From NCBI GenBank assembly GCA_045562555.1, contig JBJKVO010000001.1, positions 1-64,000 on the forward strand: a stretch of 64,000 bases of DNA. Direction: 5' to 3'. Below, one piece after another: positions 56,630 through 64,000 of this stretch. The position numbers and the translations under genes were made by a program. The stretch's first letter is position 1. Every line of letters starts with the position of its first letter. The notes below the pieces were generated by a model, which was given only the letters and a program-made list of their open reading frames with translations, did not search any database and was not told the origin of the DNA. Source of the stretch: UBA2588 sp002339805. Lineage in GTDB: Bacteria > Chloroflexota > Dehalococcoidia > Lucifugimonadales > UBA3495.

Positions 56630-56687
56630 CTGTTATGCTCAAAATCTGTAATCAAGAGGGATTGATTACAGATTTTGAACATAACAG
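56630..56687 (-). repeat. 26-bp inverted repeat between metal ABC ATPase and permease genes
   Basis: Arms 56630-56655 and 56662-56687 are complementary with one mismatch and enclose GAGGGA. The right arm covers the last six codons and stop of the ATPase gene; the left arm ends 12 bases before the permease ATG. No U run follows, so it is not a classic terminator. Confidence 0.85.
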
Positions 56688-57427
56688 TGTCCTTCGTGGG
56701 CAATAATAGGATCAGGCCCAGTTTTTTGTATTAGTTCTACGTTTGCCTGTGATAAGCTGGCTTTGCATGCACAGTTATTTCCCGATGCGCAGCCGGCGGT
56801 TTTATTTAGACATATCACACAATCAGCACATGATGATACTAGCTGCCAGTCGTGCGAAATTAATACAATTGTGACTCCCTGATTCTTGATGTCCATAATG
56901 ACGTCTATGATGTGTTTTTCACTACTGTTATCCACATTGGAGAGAGGCTCATCTAAAAACAGAACATCTGGATCTCTAGATAGTTCTGCTGCTAGCAACA
57001 GTTTTTGAGTCTGTCCACCTGACAACTCAGTAACTTTTTTTCTGATGTGAGTTTCTGGGAAATCCACTCTTTTCAAAGTCTCAGATATGTGGGTGATGCT
57101 TACTCCAGCCGAATATTTCAGGTATTCGGTGACGGTTAGTTGAAAATGGTCAGGGAACTCCACGCTTTGGGGAACGTAGCCTATTACTAAATCTTTGTCC
57201 GTTTCAGAATGGTATGTGATTTCTCCTGACTGCACGCTGAGTAATCCCAAAATACTTGAGATCATCGAGGTTTTACCACTACCGTTTTCCCCTACTATGA
57301 AGGTCAACGCGTTTCTTGGTATACAGCATGAAGCTCCCGAAAGGACTTCTACAGAGTCTCTGATAATAGAGACATCATGGAGTTCTATTATGTTGTGTTC
57401 TGGACTGTTGAATTTTGTTGTAGTCAT
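56666..57427 (-). CDS. Zn/Mn ABC transporter ATPase
   Basis: A 253-residue nucleotide-binding subunit of the ZnuC/MntA type: Walker A VGENGSGKTSMISSILG (about 45-61), Q-loop GYVPQSVEFP, signature LSGGQTQKLLLAAEL (about 139), Walker B VLFLDEPLSNVD and H-loop VLISHDW. After it comes an unusual cysteine-rich tail: CADCVICLNKTAGCASGNNCACKAS (about 202-228) and HEGHCYVQNL, typical of ZnuC proteins that may bind zinc themselves. Thirteen bases after the binding-protein gene. Confidence 0.9.
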   Translation of the reverse strand: MTTTKFNSPEHNIIELHDVSIIRDSVEVLSGASCCIPRNALTFIVGENGSGKTSMISSILGLLSVQSGEITYHSETDKDLVIGYVPQSVEFPDHFQLTVTEYLKYSAGVSITHISETLKRVDFPETHIRKKVTELSGGQTQKLLLAAELSRDPDVLFLDEPLSNVDNSSEKHIIDVIMDIKNQGVTIVLISHDWQLVSSCADCVICLNKTAGCASGNNCACKASLSQANVELIQKTGPDPIIAHEGHCYVQNL

Positions 57428-57440
57428 AGGCTACCCAATT

Positions 57441-58541
57441 TTATTTGATGCTATTTGAAATTCGTGACATATTTTCTAGCAAGAAGTCCTGGTAGGTTTC
57501 CATGCCAGGTGATCCTCCTAGAGGGTCTAATACTCCGATACTGACGTCATTGTCATTTGCAAAACCTTGAACGGAAGATACATCTAGACCTATCTCACTA
57601 AAGATAGCAGTTATTCCCAGATTTTCAACCTTTTCTGTCAGTTCGGCCAAATGTTGTGGTGTAGATTCGTGTCCACCCCTTGGGAAAAAGTTATCCACTA
57701 GGTTAAGTCCGAATTCTGCTGAGTAGTAATACCATGCGTCATGCAAGGGTATAAATGGCAGAGATGCAATAGGTGTAGCCAGTTCTACAATTTGTTGAGA
57801 CACTTCGTCCATAGATGCTTCAAATGCAGCCAGATTGGCTTGGTAATATGCTGAGTTATCGGGGTCCATAGTAATTATAGTGTTAGCTATGTTATTTGCC
57901 ATGATTTTCCCGTTCTCGGCGCTCAACCAGTAATGAGGATCATATTCGCCGTGTCCGTGACCTTCATGGTCATCATGTCCATCGTGGTCGTCATGCCCAT
58001 CATGGTCGCCATCTTTTTCGTGTTCATCGTGGTCGTCATGCCCATCATGGTCGCCATCTTTTTCATGCTCATCGTGGTCGTCATGCCCATCATGGTCGCC
58101 ATCTTTTTCGTGTTCATCGTGGTCGTCATGTTCGTCTTCGTTGGCGATTAAGTCTATGTTGGTGTCAACTGTAATAACTTCCGCCGACGTTTCTTTGGCC
58201 ATGGCTATTATCCAGTTGTCTAATTCTTGTCCTATAGCGAAGATTACGTCTGCGTCATTAAGTTTAATTATATCTGAAGGGCGCGCCTCGAATGTATGAG
58301 GAGAATTTCCTGGAGCCATAATCAGTTCTACGGTTCCTTTGTCCCCAATGATCTGCTTTGATATGTCATATACAGGGAAAATCGTTGTCATTACGTTTAG
58401 ATTTTGTGTGGTTTGTACGGGTGGATTAGGGTCGCTGACTGGGGCTTCGCTTACGGGCGAAGATTGTTGACATGCGACTGCCAATCCTGCCAATACCACA
58501 CATAGTGTTAAGTATTTAAAGGTTTTAATTAGGTGATGCAT
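57441..58541 (-). CDS. znuA: ZnuA-like metal-binding lipoprotein with His-rich loop
   Basis: High-affinity Zn (possibly Mn) binding lipoprotein. Lipobox AVAC24 follows the signal sequence. The mature part shows the cluster A-1 pattern: VMTTIFPVYDISKQIIGDKGTVELIMAPGNSPHTFEARPSDI (first His ligand H82), YDPHYWLSAENGKIMANNI (second His, H203), PFIPLHDAWYYYSAEFGL (third His) and AIFSEIGLD with the acidic ligand. Between them residues 138-198 form a His/Asp loop made of three 15-residue copies DDHDEHEKDGDHDGH and a half copy. Such loops are the hallmark of zinc-specific ZnuA. First gene of the operon; its promoter carries a perfect operator. Confidence 0.92.
   Translation of the reverse strand: MHHLIKTFKYLTLCVVLAGLAVACQQSSPVSEAPVSDPNPPVQTTQNLNVMTTIFPVYDISKQIIGDKGTVELIMAPGNSPHTFEARPSDIIKLNDADVIFAIGQELDNWIIAMAKETSAEVITVDTNIDLIANEDEHDDHDEHEKDGDHDGHDDHDEHEKDGDHDGHDDHDEHEKDGDHDGHDDHDGHDDHEGHGHGEYDPHYWLSAENGKIMANNIANTIITMDPDNSAYYQANLAAFEASMDEVSQQIVELATPIASLPFIPLHDAWYYYSAEFGLNLVDNFFPRGGHESTPQHLAELTEKVENLGITAIFSEIGLDVSSVQGFANDNDVSIGVLDPLGGSPGMETYQDFLLENMSRISNSIK
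57993..58127 (-). repeat. Three tandem 45-bp repeats encoding the His-rich loop
   Basis: Three nearly identical 45-base units, each coding DDHDEHEKDGDHDGH, in-frame inside znuA, followed by a decayed fourth. Unit count is likely to vary between strains by slippage. Confidence 0.85.
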
Positions 58542-58574
58542 TGCTCAAAAAGTCTCCAATAATAATCTCCAGTT

Positions 58575-58604
58575 AGTATAAATGGGAATGAGTCCCATTG
58601 TCAA
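58575..58604 (-). promoter_or_regulatory. Promoter of the znuA operon
   Basis: Minus strand TTGACA, 18 bases, TATACT, 34 bases before the znuA ATG. The whole spacer is occupied by the inverted repeat 58581-58599, the best position for a repressor. Confidence 0.75.
58581..58599. promoter_or_regulatory. Probable Zur/Fur operator
   Basis: AATGGGA-ATGAG-TCCCATT, a perfect 7-5-7 inverted repeat placed between the -35 and -10 of the znuA promoter and upstream of the divergent fur-family gene. Bound Zur would block the importer and possibly its own gene. Confidence 0.75.
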
Positions 58605-58680
58605 ACTTATTTTAGTCAGTAGGATGGTCGTGATAAGATATGTTTGTGACTTTGAAAGATTTAATAAAAGGTGGGTTTGT

Positions 58681-59130
58681 ATGGATCGTTCTGAGCTTAG
58701 AATGACACTCAAAACAAAGGGAATAGCTGCTACTAAACCTAGAGTGTTGTTATTAGATATTCTAGGAGGAATAAATGCTCCTATTTCTGTGCAACAACTG
58801 TATCAAAACCATAGTGATAAGTTCGCTTTGTCTACATTGTACAGAGTAGTTAATGACCTCTCGACTGCAGGGATTTTGGACACTTTTACATCTCCCGATC
58901 AAAATATATGGATTGAAATTAAATCGGAAGGCGGACATCATCATCATTTATATTGTGAATCTTGCGAAACGGTTATCGATATTGAAATGGATGATAGCCT
59001 TGAGGAATCGATAAGCAAATTACGTGAACAATTAAGCCAGAAGTACAATATAACTATAGTAGATCATTCATTTGAATTGTACGGAAAATGCTCTGGCAAC
59101 GTTCATTGCGCATGTAACTTGGATGACTAA
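58681..59130 (+). CDS. Fur-family regulator, probably zinc-responsive (Zur)
   Basis: A 149-residue Fur-type repressor: winged helix with ATKPRVLLLDILGGINAPISVQQLYQNH and ALSTLYRVVNDLSTAGILD (recognition helix, about 53-71), then the dimer domain with the metal site HHHHLYCESCETVIDIE and a second cysteine pair CSGNVHCAC at the C-terminus. Zur assignment rests on the divergent znuA operon; Fur or Mur cannot be ruled out. I choose ATG at 58681 (AGGTGG before it); the 33 residues upstream are not family-like. Confidence 0.88.
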   Translation: MDRSELRMTLKTKGIAATKPRVLLLDILGGINAPISVQQLYQNHSDKFALSTLYRVVNDLSTAGILDTFTSPDQNIWIEIKSEGGHHHHLYCESCETVIDIEMDDSLEESISKLREQLSQKYNITIVDHSFELYGKCSGNVHCACNLDD

Positions 59131-59222
59131 TGTTGAAAAATAAACTCCAATATTGTTTTTGGATGTTTTTCATTGGTTTAACTGGTTGCGGAGTTGAAAT
59201 TCCAGTCAAAGGCTTATGTTGA
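59130..59222 (+). CDS. Possible tiny lipoprotein overlapping the regulator's stop
   Basis: ATG overlaps the TAA of the regulator (TAATG). The 30-residue product, MLKNKLQYCFWMFFIGLTGC then GVEIPVKGLC, has a short positive end, a hydrophobic core and LTGC lipobox. It may be a real small lipoprotein or the remnant of a larger one cut by the TGA. Confidence 0.35.
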   Translation: MLKNKLQYCFWMFFIGLTGCGVEIPVKGLC

Positions 59223-59267
59223 CTTTAGTGAAGAAAGCAAGTTTGCTTTGATATTTAACTTGTTAGA

Positions 59268-60284
59268 CTATCCGGGGAACCACTTGACCGTACGATTAAC
59301 GACCCAGACCAGTATAAGCATTATTGGCACCTCTATAAGTACCCCAACTACAGTCGCTAATGAGGCACCTGAATTTATACCAAAGAGTGTAATTGCTACA
59401 GCGACTGCTAACTCGAAGAAATTGGAGGTTCCTATCAGACAAGCTGGACCTGCGATGTTATGAGGTAGTTTGATCAAATATGCTGCTATGTAACCAAGAA
59501 TAAAGATTGATAAGGTTTGAATCGCCAGAGGTATGGATATCAGAAGGATATCTCGGAGTTGAGTGCTGATTGTGTCAGACTGTAGCCCGAACAAAATTAT
59601 CACCGTCAATAATAAACCAATGATAGATAAGGGCTTGGATAATTGGATTAATTTTGTGAGCTTCCTGTCATCAGTGGCGATGAGAATCTTTCGTGTGATC
59701 ACCCCGGCAACTAAAGGTATAAGTATGTAAAGTACTACAGAAGTGATCAGAATACTCCAAGGTACGGCTATATTACTCATTTCAAGTAAGAGGCCGGCTA
59801 GTGGGGCGAAAGCAACAATCATAATAAGGTCATTGATAGATACTTGCACCAGTGTGTAGTTTGGATCCCCTCTAGTTAAAGAGCTCCATACGAATACCAT
59901 AGCGGTGCATGGCGCTACACCAAGTAATATCATTCCCGCAATATACTCATTGGCTAAATCAGGTTCCAGGAAATTCCCGAATATGATTTTTAGGAAGAGC
60001 CACGCGATTAAGGCCATGCTAAATGGCTTGATTCCCCAATTGATTATTAATGTGAGGATAAGTCCCTTGGGTTTTGCAAAGACTTTGCTCAACCCAGTAA
60101 CTTCTATTTGACACATCATGGGGTAAATCATCAGCCATATGAGTATTGCAATAATAATATTGGTATTAAATAGAGTAAGTTGAGAAATCGTTATAAAGAA
60201 AGGTGGAATGAATAGCCCTAGCAACCACCCAGTTAAGATACTTAATCCTATCCATATAGTTAGGTATTTTTCGAATATCCCCAT
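59268..60284 (-). CDS. acr3: ACR3-family arsenite efflux permease
   Basis: A 338-residue membrane protein with about 10 helices. WLMIYPMMCQIEVTGLSKVF (about 50-69), GVAPCTAMVFVWSSLTRGDPNYTLVQVSINDLIMI (about 127-160, with the conserved cysteine) and GTSNFFELAVAVAITLFGINSGASLATVVGVLIEVP near the end define the ACR3 family. It extrudes arsenite using proton motive force. No arsR or arsC is adjacent, though the Fur-type gene stands 137 bases away on the other strand. Confidence 0.93.
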   Translation of the reverse strand: MGIFEKYLTIWIGLSILTGWLLGLFIPPFFITISQLTLFNTNIIIAILIWLMIYPMMCQIEVTGLSKVFAKPKGLILTLIINWGIKPFSMALIAWLFLKIIFGNFLEPDLANEYIAGMILLGVAPCTAMVFVWSSLTRGDPNYTLVQVSINDLIMIVAFAPLAGLLLEMSNIAVPWSILITSVVLYILIPLVAGVITRKILIATDDRKLTKLIQLSKPLSIIGLLLTVIILFGLQSDTISTQLRDILLISIPLAIQTLSIFILGYIAAYLIKLPHNIAGPACLIGTSNFFELAVAVAITLFGINSGASLATVVGVLIEVPIMLILVWVVNRTVKWFPG

Positions 60285-60393
60285 TTTCAGAAACTAATAT
60301 ATACTCTATTTTTCGGATTTTCTATATTCCCGAGTATTTAAATATATGATTCTTAAGTAATTTATACAGAACCGTGTTAGTCTATCTAACTGT

Positions 60394-61644
60394 ATGCTTA
60401 ATTTACGTCTACCCAATTTTAAAAAAATTTATCATGGCTGGTACGTTTCGTTCGCTGCGTGCTGTAGTGAATTGGGTAACCATTGTGCATCGATAACATT
60501 ATTAAGTTTATTTGTGATGCCGATGGTACAAGAATTTGGTTGGTCTCGTACAGTAATATCTGTTCCTGCAAGTCTGGGCAGCGTTTTTGGGGCAATTCTC
60601 AGCCCGTTCATAGGGAAATTAGTTGATGTGTACGGCGCACGATATATTTTACCTATAGCAGCTGTTATTTTAGCTTTGTCTTGCTTGTATATGTCTTTGT
60701 TACAGACTATAGCCGCATTTTTTATAACTTATACAATCATACGTACTATGGATCAAGGAGTAATTAACAGCGCTACATATCCGACTGTTGGGAAATGGTT
60801 CTCCAAATATAAAGGTAAAGCTACTTCACTGATCATGCTGACGGGTGCTATAGCTGCTGCGATAAGTGGTCCCGTGTATCAAGTAATCATTGGAGAACTG
60901 GGCTGGAGAATAGCGTGGATTACTCTTGCATTATTCCCTATCGTATTTGGTATAGTCCCAGCATTTTTGTTCATACGTAAAACCCCGGAATCTATGGGGT
61001 TAATTATTGATGGCGCCTCTCCGGATATGAAACCAATAGACAGTTTTGATGATAAGCGGCCTTGGACTGTCAGAGAAGTATTAAGAACGAGATTTTTTTG
61101 GTGTGTGTTTGTTGCTCTATTTATGGTTGGCGCTGCAGGACCTGGGATAACGTTACATTTTGCTGCTCACTTAGCTGAACAAGGTGTATCTGCCGTTGTC
61201 ATAGGTTCTACTGTTTCTGTGTTCGCAATTTCTGGAGCTATTGGTATAACTATCGCGGGCTTATTAGCTGATCGTTTTAATGTTAAGTATTTAATGATAA
61301 TGGGTTGTGGTGTGGCGACTATTAGTTTGATTATATTGGTGAGAGCCGATTCAATGCTAGAGACATTTATTTTCGTCTCAGTATGGGGATTCTCATTGAT
61401 TACTGTGCATCCTTTGATCCCCGTTTTATGGAACAACGTGTTCGGTCGGGAGATATTAGGAACTATTAATGGAATAAGCAGAGTCACTTTGGTGATGGGT
61501 TTAGCAATAGGACCAGTTATATCTGGATTTATTTATGATTTGACTAATGACTACCAAGGAGCTTTTTGGGTATTTATGATTGGCTCTTTTATTAGTGTTG
61601 TATTGCTAGTTATTTCAGGAGATCCTAACAAAAAGCGCGTATAA
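60394..61644 (+). CDS. MFS transporter
   Basis: A 416-residue, 12-helix major facilitator: HGWYVSFAACCSELGNHCAS (first helix), GKLVDVYGARYILPIAAVILAL (A-motif-like after helix 2, about 72), GKWFSKYKGKATSLIMLTG, and GLLADRFNVKYLMIMGCGV (second half A-motif). FAACCSELG and PVLWNNVFGREILGTINGI look like the monocarboxylate/oxalate:formate antiporter branch. Substrate is unknown. Confidence 0.88.
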   Translation: MLNLRLPNFKKIYHGWYVSFAACCSELGNHCASITLLSLFVMPMVQEFGWSRTVISVPASLGSVFGAILSPFIGKLVDVYGARYILPIAAVILALSCLYMSLLQTIAAFFITYTIIRTMDQGVINSATYPTVGKWFSKYKGKATSLIMLTGAIAAAISGPVYQVIIGELGWRIAWITLALFPIVFGIVPAFLFIRKTPESMGLIIDGASPDMKPIDSFDDKRPWTVREVLRTRFFWCVFVALFMVGAAGPGITLHFAAHLAEQGVSAVVIGSTVSVFAISGAIGITIAGLLADRFNVKYLMIMGCGVATISLIILVRADSMLETFIFVSVWGFSLITVHPLIPVLWNNVFGREILGTINGISRVTLVMGLAIGPVISGFIYDLTNDYQGAFWVFMIGSFISVVLLVISGDPNKKRV

Positions 61645-61775
61645 AAAAAATAGAAATTAAAATCACAATCCCAATAACAAATCACTGACAAATCGAAATA
61701 CAAAATTAACATTTTTATGTGACAATATTTTGACCCGATTGATCATCAATTGGAAATTCATGATGGAGATTTGTA

Positions 61776-63020
61776 ATGGTGAGTTCCTTGAAAAAAATGA
61801 AGCTGATTGCTATCAGCGCTACTTTATCGGCACTAATTGCTACTGTGCTGGCTTGTAATATTGGTGGAGAAGCTGATTCTGCTAATGTTGAACCCATGGC
61901 ATCTGAACCTATTAAGTTTGGAATGATATTAGTGGGTCCTAGAAATGATAGAGGTTGGTCACAGGCTCATTATGATGGTGGTGCCTACGCAGCAGAAAAA
62001 ACTGGTTCTGAAATGATTGTAATGGATTTTATTAACCCTGCAGATTCTCCAGATATAACTGTTGCTCAAGTTGTAGATCAGATGGTTGAACAAGGAGCCG
62101 AACTAATTTTTGCGACTTCTGAAGACATGAAAGATGGTGTTTTGGAAGCAGCAGCGGCAAATCCAGAAGTCCCTATGATATGGTCGAGTGGAGACAGTGC
62201 ATGGTCAGAAGGTGATGCTCATCATCCGGAATTGGCTAATTTAGGTAATATTATGGGCAAAATGGAATATGGCAAAATGATGGCAGGCTGTGCAGCTGCC
62301 TTGAAAACTGAAACTGGTAACATAGGCTTTGTAGGGCCATTGATAAATGCAGAAACTAAAAGGCTAGCTAATTCCGCTTATTTAGGGGCTAAATATTGTT
62401 GGGAAGAATCTAGAGGGAAAAACATCTCAGATTTAAATTTTGAAGTCAAATGGATTGGTTTCTGGTTTCATATTCCTGGGGTAACTTTGGATCCTACAGT
62501 TGTGACGAATGATTTTTATGATTCTGGAGCAGATGTGGTTATTTCCGGCATAGATACTACCCAAGTGATAGTGGAAGCTGGTAAACGGAATAATTCAGGT
62601 GAACAAGTATGGGCGGTACCATATGATTATCATGGAGCGTGTGCAGAAGCACCTGGTGCATGTTTAGGAGTACCTTATTTCAATTGGGGCCCATCTTACC
62701 TTAATGTCATTAATGCTGTTGCAAATGATAATTTTTCAGCAACATGGGAATGGCTAGGCCCAGATTGGTCAGATATCAATAATGTTGATACATCGATGAT
62801 TGGATTCGCTAAAGGTGATGCGCTAAGTGACTCAGAATGGGACACTTTGAATAATCAATTCATTAAGGGTCTTGCCAACGGAGATATCAATCTATTTGAA
62901 GGACCATTAAATTATCAAGATGGTTCTGTGTTTGTGGCCGCGGGGCAGGAAGCCTCCGAAAAGCAAATCTGGTACACAACCGGTTTATTAGAAGGGATCA
63001 TAGGTGATGCAGGAGACTAA
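61776..63020 (+). CDS. BMP-family (PnrA-like) ABC binding lipoprotein
   Basis: A 414-residue lipoprotein: MVSSLKKMKLIAISATLSAL then lipobox TVLAC and a mature part IKFGMILVGPRNDRGWSQAHYDGGAYAAEKTG, typical of BMP/PnrA. Later, LIFATSEDMKDGVLEAAAANPEVPMIW, GNIGFVGPLINAETKRLANSAYLGAKY, and DVVISGIDTTQVIVEAGKR. Members bind purine nucleosides; the ligand here is not readable, and autoinducer- or lipid-type ligands are known. RBS is GGAGA. Its ATPase follows after a hairpin. Confidence 0.9.
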   Translation: MVSSLKKMKLIAISATLSALIATVLACNIGGEADSANVEPMASEPIKFGMILVGPRNDRGWSQAHYDGGAYAAEKTGSEMIVMDFINPADSPDITVAQVVDQMVEQGAELIFATSEDMKDGVLEAAAANPEVPMIWSSGDSAWSEGDAHHPELANLGNIMGKMEYGKMMAGCAAALKTETGNIGFVGPLINAETKRLANSAYLGAKYCWEESRGKNISDLNFEVKWIGFWFHIPGVTLDPTVVTNDFYDSGADVVISGIDTTQVIVEAGKRNNSGEQVWAVPYDYHGACAEAPGACLGVPYFNWGPSYLNVINAVANDNFSATWEWLGPDWSDINNVDTSMIGFAKGDALSDSEWDTLNNQFIKGLANGDINLFEGPLNYQDGSVFVAAGQEASEKQIWYTTGLLEGIIGDAGD

Positions 63021-63044
63021 CTCAAAGGGAATTCTGTAATGAAT

Positions 63045-63072
63045 AGGCGATCTGTATTTAATACGGTCGCCT
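63045..63072 (+). terminator. Hairpin between BMP lipoprotein and ATPase genes
   Basis: AGGCGA pairs with TCGCCT, extended by GTAT/ATAC near the loop, followed by ATTTGTTTGTTTG. A weak intrinsic terminator here would lower ATPase expression relative to the binding protein, as usual in ABC operons. Confidence 0.55.
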
Positions 63073-63087
63073 ATTTGTTTGTTTGTA

Positions 63088-64000
63088 ATGAAAATAACAT
63101 TTGATTCAATAACAAAAAAATATGGAGAACTGCTAGCTAATGATAGTGTGTCGGTTAGTATTGAATCAGGGACAATTCATGCAATCATAGGAGAAAATGG
63201 AGCCGGGAAATCCACCCTAGTGAAGATGTTGTCTGGGCAAGTTACCCCAGATTCTGGTTCTATACTTGTGGATGACTTAAGCATAGAAGGATTTTCTACC
63301 TCAAATGCCATCAGATTAGGAATTGGATTACTAGGTCAAGATCCTATGGACTTCGCAAACCTTACGGTTATGCAAAGTTTCTCGGTAGGTCATCGTCTTA
63401 ATAGATCAATAAATACTACTAAATTGCTACGGCAGGAATTTGGGACATTGAATTCTAAATATGGTTTCAATATAGATCCTAAGAAAAAGATTCATCAATT
63501 ATCTATCGGAGAGCGGCAACAAGTAGAACTTATGAGACTGCTGTCTAACGGAGCACAGTTAATTATACTTGATGAACCAAACAGCGGATTCTCACTAGAA
63601 CAAAAAACGAAAGTGTTTGATGCTTTAAAGCAATTAACGCTAGAAGGGTGCACTGTAGTTTTAGTGTCTCATAAACTTGAAGATGTCTTAGAATATTCTT
63701 CGTGTGTAAGTGTGATGCGGAAAGGGAAATTATTAGAGACGCTACTGCTTCCTCAAGACCCCAATTATTTGGTGGATCTAATGTTCGGGAGCAAGTATGA
63801 AGAAGATAAGGCACAATCAAATGCGATTGTGGAGATGAAAGATCTTATTGCAAGAGTCCAACAGCAGGAGAATATGATTGAACTATCGCTTACAAAAAGG
63901 ATGATGGTAGGAGTTGTTGGACTGCAAGGATCTGGAGTAGATAGATTCTTGGGAAACATGTTCTTCAATAAAAACTTTTCATTAATGAGTGATGGCAACC
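63088..64000 (+). CDS. BMP-type ABC transporter ATPase (3' end beyond the window)
   Basis: ATPase of the duplicated YufO/RbsA type, cut at the window edge (304 codons seen). First domain: Walker A IIGENGAGKSTLVKMLSGQ, IGERQQVELMRLLS signature, LIILDEPNSGFS Walker B, VLVSHKL. After residue 260 a second domain starts (MMVGVVGLQGSGVDRFLGN, its P-loop). In the intact operons of this family two permease genes follow; here they would lie past 64000. Start is ATG at 63088, 15 bases after the hairpin. Confidence 0.9.
   Translation, partial: MKITFDSITKKYGELLANDSVSVSIESGTIHAIIGENGAGKSTLVKMLSGQVTPDSGSILVDDLSIEGFSTSNAIRLGIGLLGQDPMDFANLTVMQSFSVGHRLNRSINTTKLLRQEFGTLNSKYGFNIDPKKKIHQLSIGERQQVELMRLLSNGAQLIILDEPNSGFSLEQKTKVFDALKQLTLEGCTVVLVSHKLEDVLEYSSCVSVMRKGKLLETLLLPQDPNYLVDLMFGSKYEEDKAQSNAIVEMKDLIARVQQQENMIELSLTKRMMVGVVGLQGSGVDRFLGNMFFNKNFSLMSDGN

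Noticed and set aside
57993..58127. CRISPR-like array
   Set aside because: The 45-base repeats are directly adjacent without spacers and code for protein.
57923..58151. Open frames rich in Met/Thr or Val/Ile over the znuA repeats
   Set aside because: Shadows of the histidine-rich repeat in other frames.
59220..59222. TGA at the end of the 30-residue lipoprotein frame as another Sec codon
   Set aside because: Only one codon follows before a TAG, and there is no CxxU context or family match.

Overview
The window is about 64 kb of AT-rich bacterial chromosome, densely packed with genes in short operons and with frequent GTG and TTG starts. The gene set suggests a free-living marine bacterium, most likely a SAR202-type Chloroflexota. 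Supporting traits are Ni-superoxide dismutase, F420/LLM-type and FAD oxidoreductases, an unlinked 23S rRNA gene, an IspD-IspF-CysS block and siroheme-based tetrapyrrole genes. That placement is inference; no 16S rRNA is present. There is no phage, insertion sequence or CRISPR array.

Layout. 1-2.5 kb (-): rpsF (partial), glyA and an unknown gene. 2.6-5.4 kb (+): two MaoC-like hot-dog proteins, a SelW/Rdx-like protein with an in-frame TGA, a pentapeptide-repeat protein and a DRTGG-domain protein. 5.4-8.6 kb (-): CPA2 antiporter, ABM monooxygenase-like protein and a serine-hydrolase lipoprotein. 8.7-10.5 kb (+): threonine synthase, NIL protein and MoaD-like sulfur carrier. 10.5-15.4 kb: tgt, a TSUP permease, and aroB-aroK-VOC. 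15.5-23.5 kb (+): one tetrapyrrole operon running siroheme decarboxylase, Met8, HemA, HemC, CobA-HemD, HemB, HemL and closing in a strong terminator. 23.5-30.8 kb: Ni-SOD, ilvD, enoyl-CoA hydratase, a Wzy/TPR membrane protein and a SulP transporter. 31-38.5 kb: mutS2, DinB-like, NIPSNAP, LLM oxidoreductase, SnoaL-like, alpha/beta hydrolase, L25 and a DUF3800-like protein. 38.5-41.8 kb (-): a PhnCDE-type ABC importer resembling the putative selenate importers. 42-48.4 kb: tRNA-Ser, a 2-hydroxyacid dehydrogenase, an orphan small gene, a GlcD-like oxidase, and cysS-ispF-ispD-PIN/TRAM. 48.6-52.3 kb: a CADD-like protein, a BtuF-like protein with an in-frame TGA, LON-domain, MOSC and enoyl-CoA hydratase genes. 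52.3-55.7 kb: a stand-alone 23S rRNA gene with its promoter and nested processing stems, then initiator tRNA. 55.8-60.3 kb: a Zn/Mn ABC importer divergent from a Fur/Zur regulator, and an ACR3 arsenite permease. 60.4-64 kb: an MFS transporter, then a BMP-type lipoprotein and its ABC ATPase (partial).

The most interesting signal is selenium use. Two genes 46 kb apart each carry a single in-frame TGA exactly where their families have the second Cys of a CxxC motif (CVPU and CEVU). Each TGA is followed at the right distance by a small hairpin with GU in its loop, as in bacterial SECIS elements. One is the known SelW-like type. The other is a BtuF-like binding protein that I do not know as a described selenoprotein. 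A PhnD-like importer resembling the putative selenate group lies between them. The second theme is a compact siroheme to didecarboxysiroheme operon, with a possible 15-residue leader peptide carrying CxxCH. The third is zinc control: a perfect 7-5-7 inverted repeat fills the spacer between the -35 and -10 of the importer promoter.
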